Shown in pieces: positions 48,313-58,490 of a DNA stretch of 64,000 nt (the first letter of the stretch is position 1; each line of letters opens with the position of its first letter). The notes under the pieces were generated by a model that ran no database searches, was not told where the DNA came from, and saw only the letters and a list, made by a program, of their open reading frames with translations. The stretch lies in the NCBI GenBank assembly GCA_001939145.1, contig LSRX01000347.1, forward strand, positions 43,513 through 107,512. The letters are read 5' to 3'. This DNA is from Symbiodinium microadriaticum. Taxonomy: Eukaryota; Sar; Dinophyceae; Suessiales; Symbiodiniaceae. The position numbers and the translations under genes were made by a program.

Positions 48313-48634
48313 GTAAGAGACCTTTCTTGGTCGGAGCCGAATGCAGTAAAGATCACCTGTTGGCACTTCAGCCCCCCTCTATGCGGGCTTCCCATCATGG
48401 AAACCAGAATGCACAGGACAATCCCATCGCTGGCGGAAAGCCTGGCAAAGTCAGTGAATACTCCAATCCCTCTCAGGCTTTCCCTCCTCTCACTTCTAGG
48501 CTTGTCAGCCGACTCTGCGGTCTACCAGCTCGAAACCTGGGAGGATTCAAGAAATACGCTGCAAGGACGTTACGGCGAAGCCATAGCAAGTATCCCAGGC
48601 TTTGGAGCACTGCAGGCTTTATATCTGCAAAGCC

Positions 48635-48790
48635 CTGAACGAGGCAGTATACATGAAGCCAGAACCATAAACCCTTAAACCCCTAAACCCCAAACCCCTA
48701 AACCCCTTAAACCCCTAAACCCCAAACCCCTAAACCCCATAAAGCCCCTAAACCCCTATAAACCCCAAACTGAACGAGGCAGTTTACCAT
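48635..48790 (+). repeat. Telomere-like array between exon-edge direct repeats
   Basis: CTGAACGAGGCAGTATACAT (48635-48654) and CTGAACGAGGCAGTTTACCA (48770-48789) flank about 100 bp of CCCCTAAACCCC units. The right copy spans the acceptor and start of the next exon. Confidence 0.85.
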
Positions 48791-48880
48791 CTTCCGCGCG
48801 GCCTTCCGAAACTTCTGCGGCCTCCCGGAGGAAGTCCTACCGCACTCTGAGTACGCCAAGAACACCCCGTGCCTGCTCCT
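48783..48880 (+). CDS. RNF213: RNF213 exon
   Basis: Acceptor GAGGCAG. It reads FTIFRAAFRNFCGLPEEVLP then HSEYAKNTPCLL. R.NF.G….V matches the RNF213 RRNFGG segment following GLRD. Confidence 0.75.
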
Positions 48881-48924
48881 AGGTCAGGTCGGATTGGTGG
48901 TTTGGGTGTCGGTAGTTGAGCGAA

Positions 48925-49095
48925 TGTATGCGTGCATGCATGCATGCATGCATGCATGCATGCATACATACATAGACAGACACACCTACTTACGTAGATA
49001 CTTACAGGCGGACAGACAAGTTTTCTGTATGTATATACATATATATATATATATATATATAGATAGATATAGATATAGATATAGACCACTGTACT
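48925..49095 (+). repeat. (GCAT)n and (TA)n/(GATA) microsatellites
   Basis: GCATGCATGCATGCATGC at 48930-48964, then TA and TAGATA runs at 49035-49085. Confidence 0.95.
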
Positions 49096-49288
49096 TATGT
49101 ATCTGTATTTATACATCTATGCACATGTAGATATTGATGCTATGGTGCAGGCTCCACATAGCCCCATACAATGTTTTGTATTGTTTCATACTGTCATAGA
49201 GGTAGAGACTCTTGAAATCATCAGTACCAGCCTTGGCCTTTGTAAGACCGGCTTCAACATTGCGCGACAGTGACTCAGGTTTGTCCAG

Positions 49289-49370
49289 GCACAGTGGCGC
49301 TGCCTCGGACTGGAGCAATGGATGAGCAAGAAGACTGTGAACGTGCTGGACCTTGTGGAAGAGAACCCGG
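49289..49370 (+). CDS. RNF213: RNF213 candidate exon
   Basis: Acceptor TTGTCCAG. It reads AQWRCLGLEQWMSKKTVNVL then DLVEENPG. V..L...N before the RYLLL segment is the expected arrangement. Other frames are open, so this is moderate. Confidence 0.55.
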
Positions 49371-49513
49371 GCTCTTCTTAGTAGCTTAATTTAAGCTGCT
49401 AAGTAAGAAATGTGCTTTTCTTCTTCTGTGGTAGCACCCGACCCGTGTAGAAAGTTACAGAACCCGCCCGCGTTAAGATAAGCTTAAATGAACGTTGCTT
49501 TGCATCGGCACAG

Positions 49514-49662
49514 GAATTTGAGTGACAAGCTTTGTGCTCGGCACTTGCTGCTCGTCTGCAGTGGCGGCACAGAGACGGCCATCGGCTTGGTCCAGACAGC
49601 AGCTTCGCGTGCCGGACGGCAGATTCAGATCATGGTGGGATCCACTTTCCCAGAAGATCGCT
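49514..49662 (+). CDS. RNF213: RNF213 exon with ARHLLLV motif
   Basis: Acceptor GCACAG. It reads NLSDKLCARHLLLVCSGGTE then TAIGLVQTAASRAGRQIQIM and VGSTFPED. NL.DK.ARHLL....…..V..GS.FP.D is diagnostic of RNF213. The donor is GTGCCT at 49665 or GC at 49660; phase with the next exon favours the GC. Confidence 0.95.
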
Positions 49663-49756
49663 CCGTGCCTGGGCAACGAAATCCCGTCCAGACTTCAAAT
49701 GCTCTGGGTTTATTCCCAAGCCCTGAAGCCCCCGAAAAAGGCTGTATTCCGCAGAG

Positions 49757-49850
49757 CCCGAAACCTGGAGGACCACTATGCGTTCAGCCTGCTGAAGCGA
49801 ATCACCCTGTCGATGGAAAAAGGACGAGCTGCTTTTGTCTTTGCCACTCC
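49757..49850 (+). CDS. RNF213: RNF213 exon
   Basis: Acceptor CCGCAGAG. It reads RNLEDHYAFSLLKRITLSME then KGRAAFV. Y...L..I..CME.G is the family counterpart. The donor is unclear (GT at 49837 or GA at 49853). Confidence 0.85.
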
Positions 49851-49968
49851 GGGATAGGATTTAGGATTCGCTTCAACGACACATGAGCATTTCGAGTTGG
49901 GGACTCTAGATTTCATCATCGCTCAGCGCACGGTCAGTGGCAGTGCTCTTCCTTGGAGAAGCAGTGAG

Positions 49969-50195
49969 GAGATGTTTTGGTCATGCGGGGCCTCGACGTC
50001 GTGCATGGTTCGCTGTATGACATGCTCAACATGAGCTACACAACCATGGGAGGCAAGCAGCTCTGTCGAATCGCGCTGGGTGATGCAGACATGCTGACGG
50101 AGGTGCACGAGAGCTTCAGATGTGTGGTGCTACAGGAAAAGACACAGCTGGACAAGTTGGATGCTGCCTTCCTCAACCGATTTGAGAAGCACTGT
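49969..50195 (+). CDS. RNF213: RNF213 exon with GSLYDMLNM and NRFEKH
   Basis: Acceptor CAGTGAG. It reads VMRGLDVVHGSLYDMLNMSY, TTMGGKQLCRIALGDADMLT, EVHESFRCVVLQEKTQLDKL and DAAFLNRFEKHCA. L.N...YESLYDALNQ.Y…GG…RI.LG…V.P.FR.I.V…...P.PL.NRLEKH is reproduced in full order. The strongest C-side anchor of the gene. Confidence 0.97.
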
Positions 50196-50368
50196 GCTGC
50201 CCGGCCCTGATACGTCTTTGCAACGATGTAAGGGGCATTAGAAACAGCACTCCCTGGTATGCATTGCCTACTGGACCCTCTAAACCGCCCCACACGACTG
50301 CCACCTGTAGGAGCTCCAAGGGTAGAATCCTTAATTTGTATGTCCTCTTTGGGGCCTTACTTACTCAG

Positions 50369-50485
50369 GTGGGCATCGAGGCTGGAATGTCAGAGGAAGT
50401 GCCTCTCAAGACCGTCCAGATGCTCCGACACCAGGTGAACCTAGCAGCCATGCCGCGGGTCGAAGAGGTTTTCGTGGGCTGCTTG
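50369..50485 (+). CDS. RNF213: RNF213 exon
   Basis: Acceptor TACTCAG, donor GTTTGT at 50486, phase 0. It reads VGIEAGMSEEVPLKTVQMLR, HQVNLAAMPRVEEVFVGCL. The ending VFVGC corresponds to the family VFIGYH after NRLEKH. Confidence 0.85.
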
Positions 50486-50585
50486 GTTTGTTTCATGCGA
50501 CGTTTACGCACGGTCAGAAGGTTCAGCATGTTTGGTAGTAGCTGGTACTTCGTTGACTGCAACTTGCTTTTGCTTGGTGTTGGAG

Positions 50586-50834
50586 ATTCAAGGCTGGGGC
50601 CCTGAAACGGCTGCGTCCTTGGTTGCTCAAGTCTCAGCAGAAGCTGGTTCCGACTGCGACAATCCACTCCAGCTCCTCCGACACTGTTGGCTTCGATTGG
50701 CTTCCGTGGCCACCACGGACGGAATGTTACGGGCTACTGAGCTGTCAGAACTGGCGGGACGGTATCCAAAGTGGGCTCAGGAGCAAAGGGAGCAACGCAA
50801 GCACGAAGACAATTCACAATACTTTCGCCTTAAG
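50586..50834 (+). CDS. RNF213: RNF213 exon
   Basis: Acceptor GTTGGAG, donor GTCCTT at 50835, phase 0. It reads IQGWGPETAASLVAQVSAEA, NPLQLLRHCWLRLASVATTD, GMLRATELSELAGRYPKWAQ. D..AS.V.QV…..LL..A…AV.R matches RNF213 downstream of the core. Confidence 0.85.
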
Positions 50835-50955
50835 GTCCTTCTTTTTTTGCTTGCTTCATGGTACCGGAACTGCAAAGAGCCTGGATAGTAAGTGAATTTC
50901 AGTGTATGAAGAAGGCCTGTAGCACCCCAAGGCCTTGCCACCTCAATCTTCGCAG

Positions 50956-51160
50956 GAGTGGAGGGAGCACGTCTTCACTCAGCCACAGTCACTGCCCGAG
51001 TGGATCAAAGCAAACGGCTGGCAGCACCGGGTTGAGCCGGAAACCCCGCCCACCGGCCGCTTCGCGGTGATGATCACCATGTCGCCGCTTCACATCAACT
51101 TGACTGAACTGCTGAAGGAGCTTCTACCAAGGGGGTGTTTTGACATCAGGCCCGAACTCT
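50956..51160 (+). CDS. RNF213: RNF213 exon
   Basis: Acceptor CTTCGCAG. It reads EWREHVFTQPQSLPEWIKAN, RVEPETPPTGRFAVMITMSP, LHINLTELLKELLP. It starts an α/β segment with VMITMSP strand, as in the hinge-side domain of RNF213. The 3' end is approximate (stop at 51160). Confidence 0.8.
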
Positions 51161-51349
51161 AAGCTCGTGCCCTCAAATGCTCTCACCCATGGACCTCACA
51201 ACCCCAAACCCTGAACCCAGATGCTCTGGTGAAAGTGCATGACAGATGCCGGCGTCCAGGTTTTGATATCCAATATCAGCTCTTTTAGGGCCCCTGCAAG
51301 AGCTATAGCCCCATCACCCTCCAACCCATGTTGGAGGATCAAGGGACTA

Positions 51350-51575
51350 AAGAAAAGACCCTTAAAGGGACCCTTGGGGTTTTATTGGGGCTTCATAAGA
51401 CTATATAAAAAGGCATAAGGGTTGTATAGGGCATTGGGAGTCGGGGTCCCTTCCAGGGGGTCCCTCCTATTGCCCCTTAGGAACCCTAAACCCTAAACCC
51501 TCGAAGGGACCGTTGGGGTTGTATAGGGGCTTTGTGAGACTGTTTCTAGGGGATCCCTCCTATGGCCCTTACGAG
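51350..51575 (+). repeat. Direct duplication flanking CCCTAAA
   Basis: GGGACCCTTGGGGTTTTATTG … ATAAGACT … TCCCTCCTATTGCCCCTTAGGA lies left of CCCTAAACCCTAAACCCT. GGGACCGTTGGGGTTGTATAG … GTGAGACT … TCCCTCCTATGGCCCTTACGA lies right of it. A diverged duplication of up to about 100 bp. Confidence 0.75.
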
Positions 51576-51640
51576 GAGCAAGTGCCGGGGATGGCCTGCG
51601 TGGCGGTGGACGCGCTGACCTCCGAGCTTGACCTCGAGAC
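51575..51640 (+). CDS. RNF213: RNF213 candidate exon
   Basis: Acceptor TTACGAG. It reads EQVPGMACVAVDALTSELDL. β-strand then helix start. A family D element begins 16 bases later. Confidence 0.6.
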
Positions 51641-51656
51641 TGGGCCTTTGCTTCCC

Positions 51657-51828
51657 AGGGAACCCAATATATCCCTATAACTGAAGGCGTCTATACCTTA
51701 TATTCTAGGGGCCTTAATATTATGATTTAAGGTATATCCAGTTAATCAAGGAATCTATGCCTTAAACCATAATATTAAGGGCCCCAAAAATTTAAGGTAT
51801 ATTCCTTAATTAAGGGGTATTGGGTTCG
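51657..51828. mobile_element. Family D element, double
   Basis: CCCAGGGAACCCAATATATCCC … GGGGTATTGGGTTC with two copies of the AAATTATAGGGGCC/TTTAAGGTATA core, implying an internal duplication. Confidence 0.85.
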
Positions 51829-52032
51829 AAATTGTTTGTTAATCTACCGGAATAAGGATTATTTACGTAGGGGCCCGAATACGATTCACTGGAGTGCTAT
51901 CGTGCATTATGGTAAGGTCCTTGCTTGCGAACTTCCTTCAAGCTGCCAAAGTCGAGCTTTCAAGCAGTTTTGCAGTTTTTTTGGGGAATTTTGCTTCAAG
52001 CTGCTGTTTAGGAGTCACACAATCAGTAGACC

Positions 52033-52142
52033 ACATGGGTAGTCCTCTAAAGTAGGGTCCCCTTTTAGGTCCCCAATATAGTATGGCACCCTTATAAAAA
52101 AAGGACCCCAAAAGGGACCCCATTTTTGAAAACTACCCACAT
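52033..52142. mobile_element. Family F element
   Basis: CACATGGGTAGTCCTCTAAAG … TTTGAAAACTACCCACAT. Confidence 0.85.
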
Positions 52143-52257
52143 TATTTCCTGCACATCCCTGCTCAAGTCCCTCAAGAATAAGAGCCCCAGGAGAAGAAGC
52201 TCCAGGAGTTCAGTGCAACTGCGCTTCCGTCGGCATCTTTGCCTCCTAGATGCTGTT

Positions 52258-52350
52258 TAAGGGTTTAGGGTTTTTAGGGTTTGGGGGTTTAGGGTTTAGG
52301 GTTTTTAGGGTATAGGGGTTTAGGGGTTTGGGGTTTGGGGGTTTAGGCTG
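52258..52350 (+). repeat. TTTAGGG tract
   Basis: GGGTTTAGGGTTTTTAGGG with TATAGGGG. Confidence 0.9.
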
Positions 52351-52515
52351 ACCTCATCAACATGTTTTGCATGATCGGCGTCAGTTGTCTTTGTCTCGGA
52401 TACTCGTGGTTCAGGGTTTGTTGGCTGTCCGACAGAAGGCTAGGGACCGAAGATGGGGAGCGTGGGATAGGGTGGGGATCGCGGACTGGAGATGCATCAT
52501 CCCTGTAGCTTCCGA

Positions 52516-52590
52516 GGCTGCTGCTGCAGTGCCGCGCCAACTCTCCCCACGTGGAGCTTGTGCGCCACCGCGTCTACAGCCAGCTGCCAG
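52516..52590 (+). CDS. RNF213: RNF213 E3-half candidate exon
   Basis: Acceptor TTCCGAG, donor GTGGGA at 52591. It reads LLLQCRANSPHVELVRHRVY then SQLP. Helical, after the core; placement is inferred from order. Confidence 0.65.
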
Positions 52591-52807
52591 GTGGGACCGC
52601 CCGAGAGCTTCCAAATTGCAATTTGCTAATTCAGCAGCACGCGAATGTACAAATACGGGTTTCCGGCCCCGTCGATTCTTGTCAGTGCAACAAGGACTAG
52701 GGCCCCGAGAGATCTTGGCAGGGAAACCCCGAACAAGCAACAGGGTCCTTGTGAAGGAACCTGGGTTAAGATGCCATAACAAGGAAAGCATGTGGCCATT
52801 GTAGCTA

Positions 52808-52914
52808 CTACTGTTGATGATATAAATCCTGCATTACCTTAAGGACCCTAAACTATGGGAAGTACGGTATATTCCTTCTTCTGGGTAATGCCAGGATGTA
52901 TACCATCAACAGTA
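52808..52914. mobile_element. Family C element, inverted orientation
   Basis: TACTGTTGATGATATAAATC … GTATACCATCAACAGTA. A degraded family A arm (ATGCCATAACAAGG) precedes it. Confidence 0.9.
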
Positions 52915-54174
52915 TGTATCCCTGTTATGAATACTTGAGCTCCGGTCCATGACAAGAGCCCAACGAAAGAAGCCCAACCCTGCACCTAACCTGTAAGCAT
53001 TGAGCCTTATAACACCAAAAAGCATCAAGACCCAACCCCAAACCCGATAGCCTTCCTGAAAACACGAAGAAATCTCCGGTGCCTTTCTACTTTCTAGATC
53101 CCCCAAAAGTCTGGGCTGAGAATAGCCTTCGTGGTAACACCCTGAACCTTTATGAACCCTTGGTAGAAGCCCTACAAACCGTTTATAAGCCCAGTGAACT
53201 CCATTAAACACCCGAAACCCTGAATCCTAAATCCCCAAACACTAAACCCTAAACCCTAAACCAGAACCCTAAACCCTAAACCCTAAACCAGAACCCTAAA
53301 TCACAAACCCTTAACACCCCCGAGGTGACCGAAGGGCTCTGCTGCTGCTCCACGGCGACCGCAAGGTGCTGGCACCTTCGGACTCAAGGCCCCGGGCACT
53401 AGGGTTTAGGGGCTTTTAGGGGTTTAGGGTTTAGGGGCTTTTAGGGGTTTAGGGTTTAGGGTGGGGAGGTGAAGCCCCTCATACGCTTGAGTAAGGTGAG
53501 ACAGAATTCTAGCAGAGTCTTCCTCCGTGCGGATGTTATAGGCACGCGCCATCGAGGATCCTGTGTTTCGTCCAGTTTCCCTTGCGGTTTTTGTTGCTAG
53601 GTTTTGTCTCCCAAAAGACTGTCGGAGTTTCTCCAAACTTGGATTCGCTTGCATCGGGGGGTGGTGTCCGCCTAACAAAGATCCTAGTAGGTCGCGTCCG
53701 GGGTTTCTTTGTCCTGCGACGGTTGAAAGTAGGAGGTTGTAGTTTTGCGCTTGTTCATTCTTGCTTGTAGGAGATCAACATCAGAGAGCTGAGTGTGCCC
53801 ACTTGCTTCTTGTTTTGCGAAGCGCCTCCGAATCTGGCAATGCCAACATTGTCCGCACACTACAGATGGCACACCCTCTTCTTGTCAATGGGGCACAGGC
53901 TAACCTTAAGACCTTGTTCCAATGTGTCACACATCTACCGTCTCCAGCCCTGATGACAATGCCCTCGAAATTTACTATAAGCCCCTGTGTGAACCCCTTG
54001 CAGAGCCCTTCTTTCACCTCGGAAAACGCCTTTACTGAAGTCTGTTCTCCTTCAAGTTTAGGGTTTATAGGGCTTAAGGTTCAAAGTGTCTTGGAGGTCC
54101 ACTTCTCGACAGCTCGGCCTCTCTGTCCGCCTGAACTTCCAATCCGGCTGGGCACAGGCTGCCCTGGGCTTCTC
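52915..54174. other. Long intron, no confident exon
   Basis: CCCTAAACCAGAA tracts (53210-53310) and a GGGGCTTTTAGGGGTTTAGGGTTTA tandem (53400-53460). Frames at 53760-54050 are open but have no convincing splice pairing. Confidence 0.45.
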
Positions 54175-54290
54175 CCCAGAGAACCCAATACCAATACCCC
54201 TTAACTAAGGAATATATCCTTTAAATCATAACATTAAGGCCCTCTAATTTAAGGTAGATTCCTTAATTAAGGGGTATGGGGTTCTCTGGG
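54175..54290. mobile_element. Family D element
   Basis: CCCAGAGAACCCAATACC … GGTATGGGGTTCTCTGGG. Confidence 0.9.
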
Positions 54291-54405
54291 TCCGAAACCC
54301 CAGTACCAATGCCAGTGATCCTGATGTGGGCTTGATCCGGGACATGGGTTTTCCTTATGGCTGTATAGAGGCACCGCAAACCAGCAGGCCAATACTCCTT
54401 TTCAG

Positions 54406-54446
54406 CAGGACTATTCCTTTGACTGGTTCGCGGCATCTTTGTCCGA
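54406..54446 (+). CDS. RNF213: RNF213 candidate short exon
   Basis: Acceptor CTTTTCAG. It reads QDYSFDWFAASLSE. FPFSW……E is the family counterpart. The donor is possibly GC at 54447. Confidence 0.55.
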
Positions 54447-54506
54447 AGCCCTACCCGCAACAAACAGAAACCCGAAGCCCCTAGCCCAGATCCATCCGGA
54501 CACCAG

Positions 54507-54590
54507 GTCTTCCTGGAGCAGCTCGTGGCTAAGGATGATGCTGCTGAGAAGCCTGTTTTCGCATATCCTCAATTCCTCAGGTAGATGTAG
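54507..54590 (+). CDS. RNF213: RNF213 candidate exon
   Basis: Acceptor ACACCAG, donor GTAGAT at 54591, 84 bases, phase 0. It reads VFLEQLVAKDDAAEKPVFAY then PQFLR-type ending. Good coding composition. Confidence 0.65.
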
Positions 54591-54714
54591 GGACCCTAGG
54601 CGCACTAGGAGTGTGCAATGTCACAGACAGCCCTTGCGGACAGCCGTTCATCGCGGCTTGCATACCCAACCCCAGTCGCAATCGGACCGTTGCAAACCTA
54701 CCGCTTTTTCGCAG

Positions 54715-54895
54715 GATGATGCCGTGGACATTCCCAAATGTGTCAACTTGTCCTTGGAATCTTTGCTGGATGATGCCGGCCCGCTGCACTTCGAACGGGT
54801 GCTCAAAAGCGTACTCACTGCGACCTGGCAGCACCTTGTGTCGGCTGTCATCCAAGGGCCCGGTGCAGTCAGAATGTTGCGCCTGGCATTGCTCG
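54715..54895 (+). CDS. RNF213: RNF213 E3-half exon
   Basis: Acceptor TTTTCGCAG, phase 0. It reads DDAVDIPKCVNLSLESLLDD, AGPLHFERVLKSVLTATWQH, LVSAVIQGPGAVRMLRLALL. Long helices as in the shell region. Confidence 0.65.
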
Positions 54896-54908
54896 GCTCT
54901 GAAAGCAG

Positions 54909-54971
54909 AGATCGGCCGAGGAGTGCTTCTGGTACATCAAGTATCCCCCGACGAAGGAGGCTGCAGAGCAC
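54909..54971 (+). CDS. Candidate exon
   Basis: Acceptor GAAAGCAG, donor GTGAAG at 54972, phase 0. It reads RSAEECFWYIKYPPTKEAAE. Confidence 0.4.
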
Positions 54972-55065
54972 GTGAAGGAATCGCGGGGCTCGAATGACGC
55001 AGATAACGGCCAGATAACGACAGACTCCTGTATCCCTCGAAAGATCCATTGTTTTGGAACCCACC

Positions 55066-55181
55066 CGCAGTTCAAGCCACATTACTTGGCTGAGAGATGT
55101 TGGTCGCAGATCTTTCGCAGCGATTTGGCGGCTTCATGCAAAGGAGCAGAAAATCCTCGCGATGGGTTCTTCGAAACCTGT
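55066..55181 (+). CDS. Candidate exon
   Basis: The frame reads SSHITWLRDVGRRSFAAIWR then LHAKEQKILAMGSSKP, with donor GTGCCG at 55182. The acceptor is not clear. Confidence 0.45.
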
Positions 55182-55444
55182 GCCGCCCAAATCCTGTATT
55201 CTGCTTGAAGTGATAGAGTCTGATAGATCTCTTACAAGGAGGACCCTCAACGCATAGGTCTCGGCAGGTGACCTTTTTGCAGGATGTCCCCGTTTCCTGA
55301 ACTTTATGACCCCAAACCCAACACCCTCGAAGCCAAAATCGCAAAACCGTCACTGAAGATCTCTTCGAAAGCCTGTCATGACAGATCCTGAACTTGAAAT
55401 CTTAAACTATGAAGCACGAACCCTGTTTTGCATGGGTGCAGTCT

Positions 55445-55508
55445 TGGTGTCTGTCTGTCTGGCTGTCTGTCTGTCTGTCTGTCCGTCTGTCTGTCTGTCT
55501 GTCTGTCG

Positions 55509-55543
<35 letters not shown>

Positions 55544-55600
55544 GGTCTGCTTGTCTGTATGTATGCATGCATGTATGTATGCATGTATGTATAACATGCA
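55445..55600 (+). repeat. (TCTG)n then (ATGC/ATGT)n microsatellite
   Basis: TGTCTGTCTGTC with CGT interruptions over 100 bp, followed by TATGCATGCATGTATG. Confidence 0.95.
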
Positions 55601-55693
55601 TGTGTGTATATATATATATGCATATGTTAAAGAGTATATGTATATGTATATATGTACACACTACCCTGAGAAGCTTGCCACAAATCTCCTCAG

Positions 55694-55773
55694 AGGAAGT
55701 GAGCGAGCTCGTCTTGGGAGATCCTGGTCTGCTTGCCACCCAGCCGCAAGAAGAACCCCGGGATTTCTCCTGG
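55694..55773 (+). CDS. RNF213: Exon
   Basis: Acceptor TCCTCAG, donor GTATAT at 55774, phase 0. It reads EVSELVLGDPGLLATQPQEE then PRDFSW. Short loop-rich piece of the C-terminal half. Confidence 0.6.
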
Positions 55774-55817
55774 GTATATTCACATATGCGTCTAAGTATG
55801 TACAAATGCAATGTGTA

Positions 55818-55910
55818 GGTCGGTCGGTAGGTAAGTGGGTAGGTCGGTCGGTCGGTCGGTCGGTCCATCGGTAGGTAGGTAGCTGGGTAGGTATGGGTAG
55901 GTGGGTAGGT
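55818..55910 (+). repeat. (TCGG)n/(TAGG)n microsatellite
   Basis: GGTCGGTCGGTCGGTCGG passing into GGTAGGTAGG. Confidence 0.95.
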
Positions 55911-55914
55911 ATTC

Positions 55915-57290
55915 ATGCATGCACGTGCGTGCGCGCTATCTCTTGTTTGCCTGTCTCCGAGGCTTTGTGCAGTGATGTCGCCTTTAGCTCCTTGCTGTTT
56001 ACTGTTGCTTACCCCTCTGTCTGTTGTTAGCTTCCCATGTGGTCCAGAGAAAGAAGTTTTGCTAAAGGAAACCAGATTTCCAGGCAGAGGTATTGGGCGA
56101 AGGTTGCTGCTTATGTTGTTTTCTGGGTTTTCGGACTTCAGTTTTGCAGAGGGCTTTCGGGTGTCAGGTTGGTGTCTGCGGAGTGCTTGGTTTCCGTGCT
56201 TGTTGGCTTTCGGGGCCCAGGGCTTCCGTAGTTGAGGCGGTGGTCGGTGCGGATGATGGGGCTGCCGTCTGTTGTTTCAAGGTTTTCAGCACTATCCCAA
56301 ACCAAAGTCGCAGATCGGAGGCCACGAAACCCGAAGGTTCCAACCCCCATACCCTACTCCACGAAACCCCACAGACACTGAAGTCAAGGCACTCCTGAGA
56401 ACGACTTGCCTGGAGGGCATGCGCACGCGGTGGTCCCGGCGCGGGAAGCTGTGGTGGCACAAGGCCCAAGATCCCGGAATAAGCTACTTTCATTACTGAA
56501 CTACTATTACTACTGTTAGGAGCTTGGGTTTAGGAGCTCAGGGCCTAGGCCAAAGTAGGGTCGGGGCTGTATTTCAGGTTGAGGGCGTGCTTGTTCCGGT
56601 AGGTTGCTGTGGCCGCAGGCCTGCACGACTGTTCCACTGCTCCCATTGCACTGCCGGAATCACGTTCTCGCCAGAGTCCCATGCCGGCCGCGTCCACCAG
56701 AGAAGTCGAATTCATAAGATGTAAACATCCAAGCCTTGACATCGCAATCCCACCACAGTCCCGTGCTCATGTGGGCATCCAAGCACATCCGCTCGGTCTT
56801 GAAAGTCTTGGCCGGGCCACACACTGATCCCCATTTCCCGCCGTGATGGGGCATTTCAAGATTCGCAGTCGTGCTCCCGCCACGCCGTCGTCCGCCGCAC
56901 CTCGTTCGTTGCGTCCTAAATCCAAAGATGCTAGTCGAGCCCCAGCTTTAGGCCCCGGATTCTTCTTGCTGTCAGGTCATCACGAACATGCAGCTCCTAC
57001 GGGGCCTGGTGTTGAAATCAGGGAAGCTTCGACCCGCAGCGTGACAAATAGAGGTCCATCACCAAATGTTCAGCTTGGTAGGCTCTTTTCATGTAATTCA
57101 ATCTTAAGCCCATTGGCCCATGGGCAATTGGGAAGTAAGAACATTTTCTTGTGTTGATATAGATGTATCGGGTAGAGTTGAGTTAAGAGATGTTTTGCCG
57201 AGCGTTTGGGGTCACATAGGGTCTCAGTTACTTAGGATGTCCTGCTAGACAGGCTGTTATGATAGATAGGGTCTTTGTTCGTCAGGGTCT
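55915..57290. other. Region with open frames but no firm exon
   Basis: Frames at 56385-56470 (LEGMRTRWSRRGKLWWHKAQ) and 56600-56720 are open and GC-rich, but frame and splice sites are ambiguous. One alternative frame near 56625 reads PARLFHCSHCTAG. Confidence 0.35.
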
Positions 57291-57309
57291 TCTGTTCCAC
57301 AACTGCATG

Positions 57310-57410
57310 GCATACATACTCACATATATAGATATAGATATATATATATATATATATATGTACATATATATATATATACATATGCATAAACATGTGTATG
57401 TATGTACACA
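57310..57410 (+). repeat. (TA)n microsatellite
   Basis: ATATATATATATATATATG runs. Confidence 0.95.
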
Positions 57411-57572
57411 TGTATGGACACGAGGTTTTCTATGATATGCTGTATGATTGCATATAGTGCTACATAGTAGTATCTTCTGTGACTGAAACTCTATACCTGC
57501 GGGTTGCTGCAGATGACCAAAATCCCTGAGCAGTGTTTCAGATGGGAGAGCTGTTTCAATAATCCTAAAACC

Positions 57573-57745
57573 TAGAGATCCCAATACTTACTTAACGAAT
57601 AGACCTTAATCGTAAAAATACTACGCCCGCTGTAAATTTAAGGTAGATTCCTTAATTCCCTTATAGAACCCTTATAGAGACCCTTATAGATCCCTTTAAA
57701 AAGCCCAATAATTTAAGTTAGATTCCCTAATGACGGGTTTTATTG
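57573..57745. mobile_element. Family D element with TATAGA insert
   Basis: AGAGATCCCAATACTTACTTAACG … TTTAAGGTAGATTCC twice, separated by CCCTTATAGAACCCTTATAGAG. Confidence 0.7.
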
Positions 57746-57814
57746 GAACGTTTGGGAGCCAAAAACCCTCAACAGGTTCCCTCCTAAGGGCCTTTGGCCC
57801 GGCTCGGTTCCCTA

Positions 57815-57930
57815 CCATAGGGTTTAGGGCTTAGGGGTTAGAGGGTTTTGGGGTTCTGGGGGTTTTAGAGTTTGGGGGGGGGTGTGGGGTTTCGGGGGGG
57901 TTTGGGGATCAGGGTTTGAGGTGAACTACT
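57815..57930 (+). repeat. TTTAGGG-derived G-rich tract
   Basis: GGGTTTAGGGCTTAGGGG, then GGGGGGGG-containing variants. Confidence 0.75.
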
Positions 57931-58151
57931 AGTGCAAGCAACCCCAGCTTCAACCCTAAACCGCCAATCCGAAGCCCCTAAGCCTTAAGTCCTGAACTCG
58001 CTCTAAGCCTTAAGTCCTAAACTCGCCTCATCATGAACCTTCAGCCCTCAGCCCGCAATGCCAAGCTCGCACCCCAAAAAACAGCCTGAAATTCCCCCCC
58101 CCTCGAAGCCCATGAAGCCTACCTAAGCCATTCACGGGACTTCCAGTGCCG

Positions 58152-58277
58152 GAGACTCCAAAACCCCTTCATTCAGGAATGTCCCTTAAATCCTCATAGG
58201 AATCCAAATATAGGGTTTGGGGTTTAGGGGATTTGAGGTAAATTCCTTAATGAAGGGGTCTCTGAGTGCTCTGGGGC
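58152..58277. mobile_element. Family D element with TTTAGGG in the loop
   Basis: GAGACTCCAAAACCCCTTCATTC … TTCCTTAATGAAGGGGTCTCTGAG. The loop carries AGGGTTTGGGGTTTAGGGG. Confidence 0.75.
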
Positions 58278-58281
58278 GCAG

Positions 58282-58378
58282 GCCACGCAAGCTTCGCCGA
58301 TTGCATCGAGGCCTACATAAGACACCAAATCCGGAGACCGGCAGCGATGTGGATCCAACAGCTCGAGTCACTGGGATT
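58282..58378 (+). CDS. RNF213: RNF213 C-terminal-half exon
   Basis: Acceptor GGGCGCAG, 4 bases after the family D end. It reads HASFADCIEAYIRHQIRRPA then AMWIQQLESLGF. A helix-rich, strongly protein-like piece. Confidence 0.7.
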
Positions 58379-58456
58379 TATGAGTGTGTATCTATTTCTA
58401 TATCTACATCTATCTCTATATCTATGTAGATATCTTTGTATGTTGTGTATACATAG

Positions 58457-58490
<34 letters not shown>

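Noticed and set aside
49109..49318. Minus-strand frame containing DDFKSLYLYDSMKQYKTL
   Set aside because: It looks protein-like but has no partner exons on that strand, overlaps a plus-strand candidate exon and begins in a microsatellite; chance is more likely.
55378..55818. Cys/Val-rich frame CLSVCLSVCPSV as a secreted protein
   Set aside because: Translation of a (TCTG)n repeat; only the piece from 55694 has splice support.
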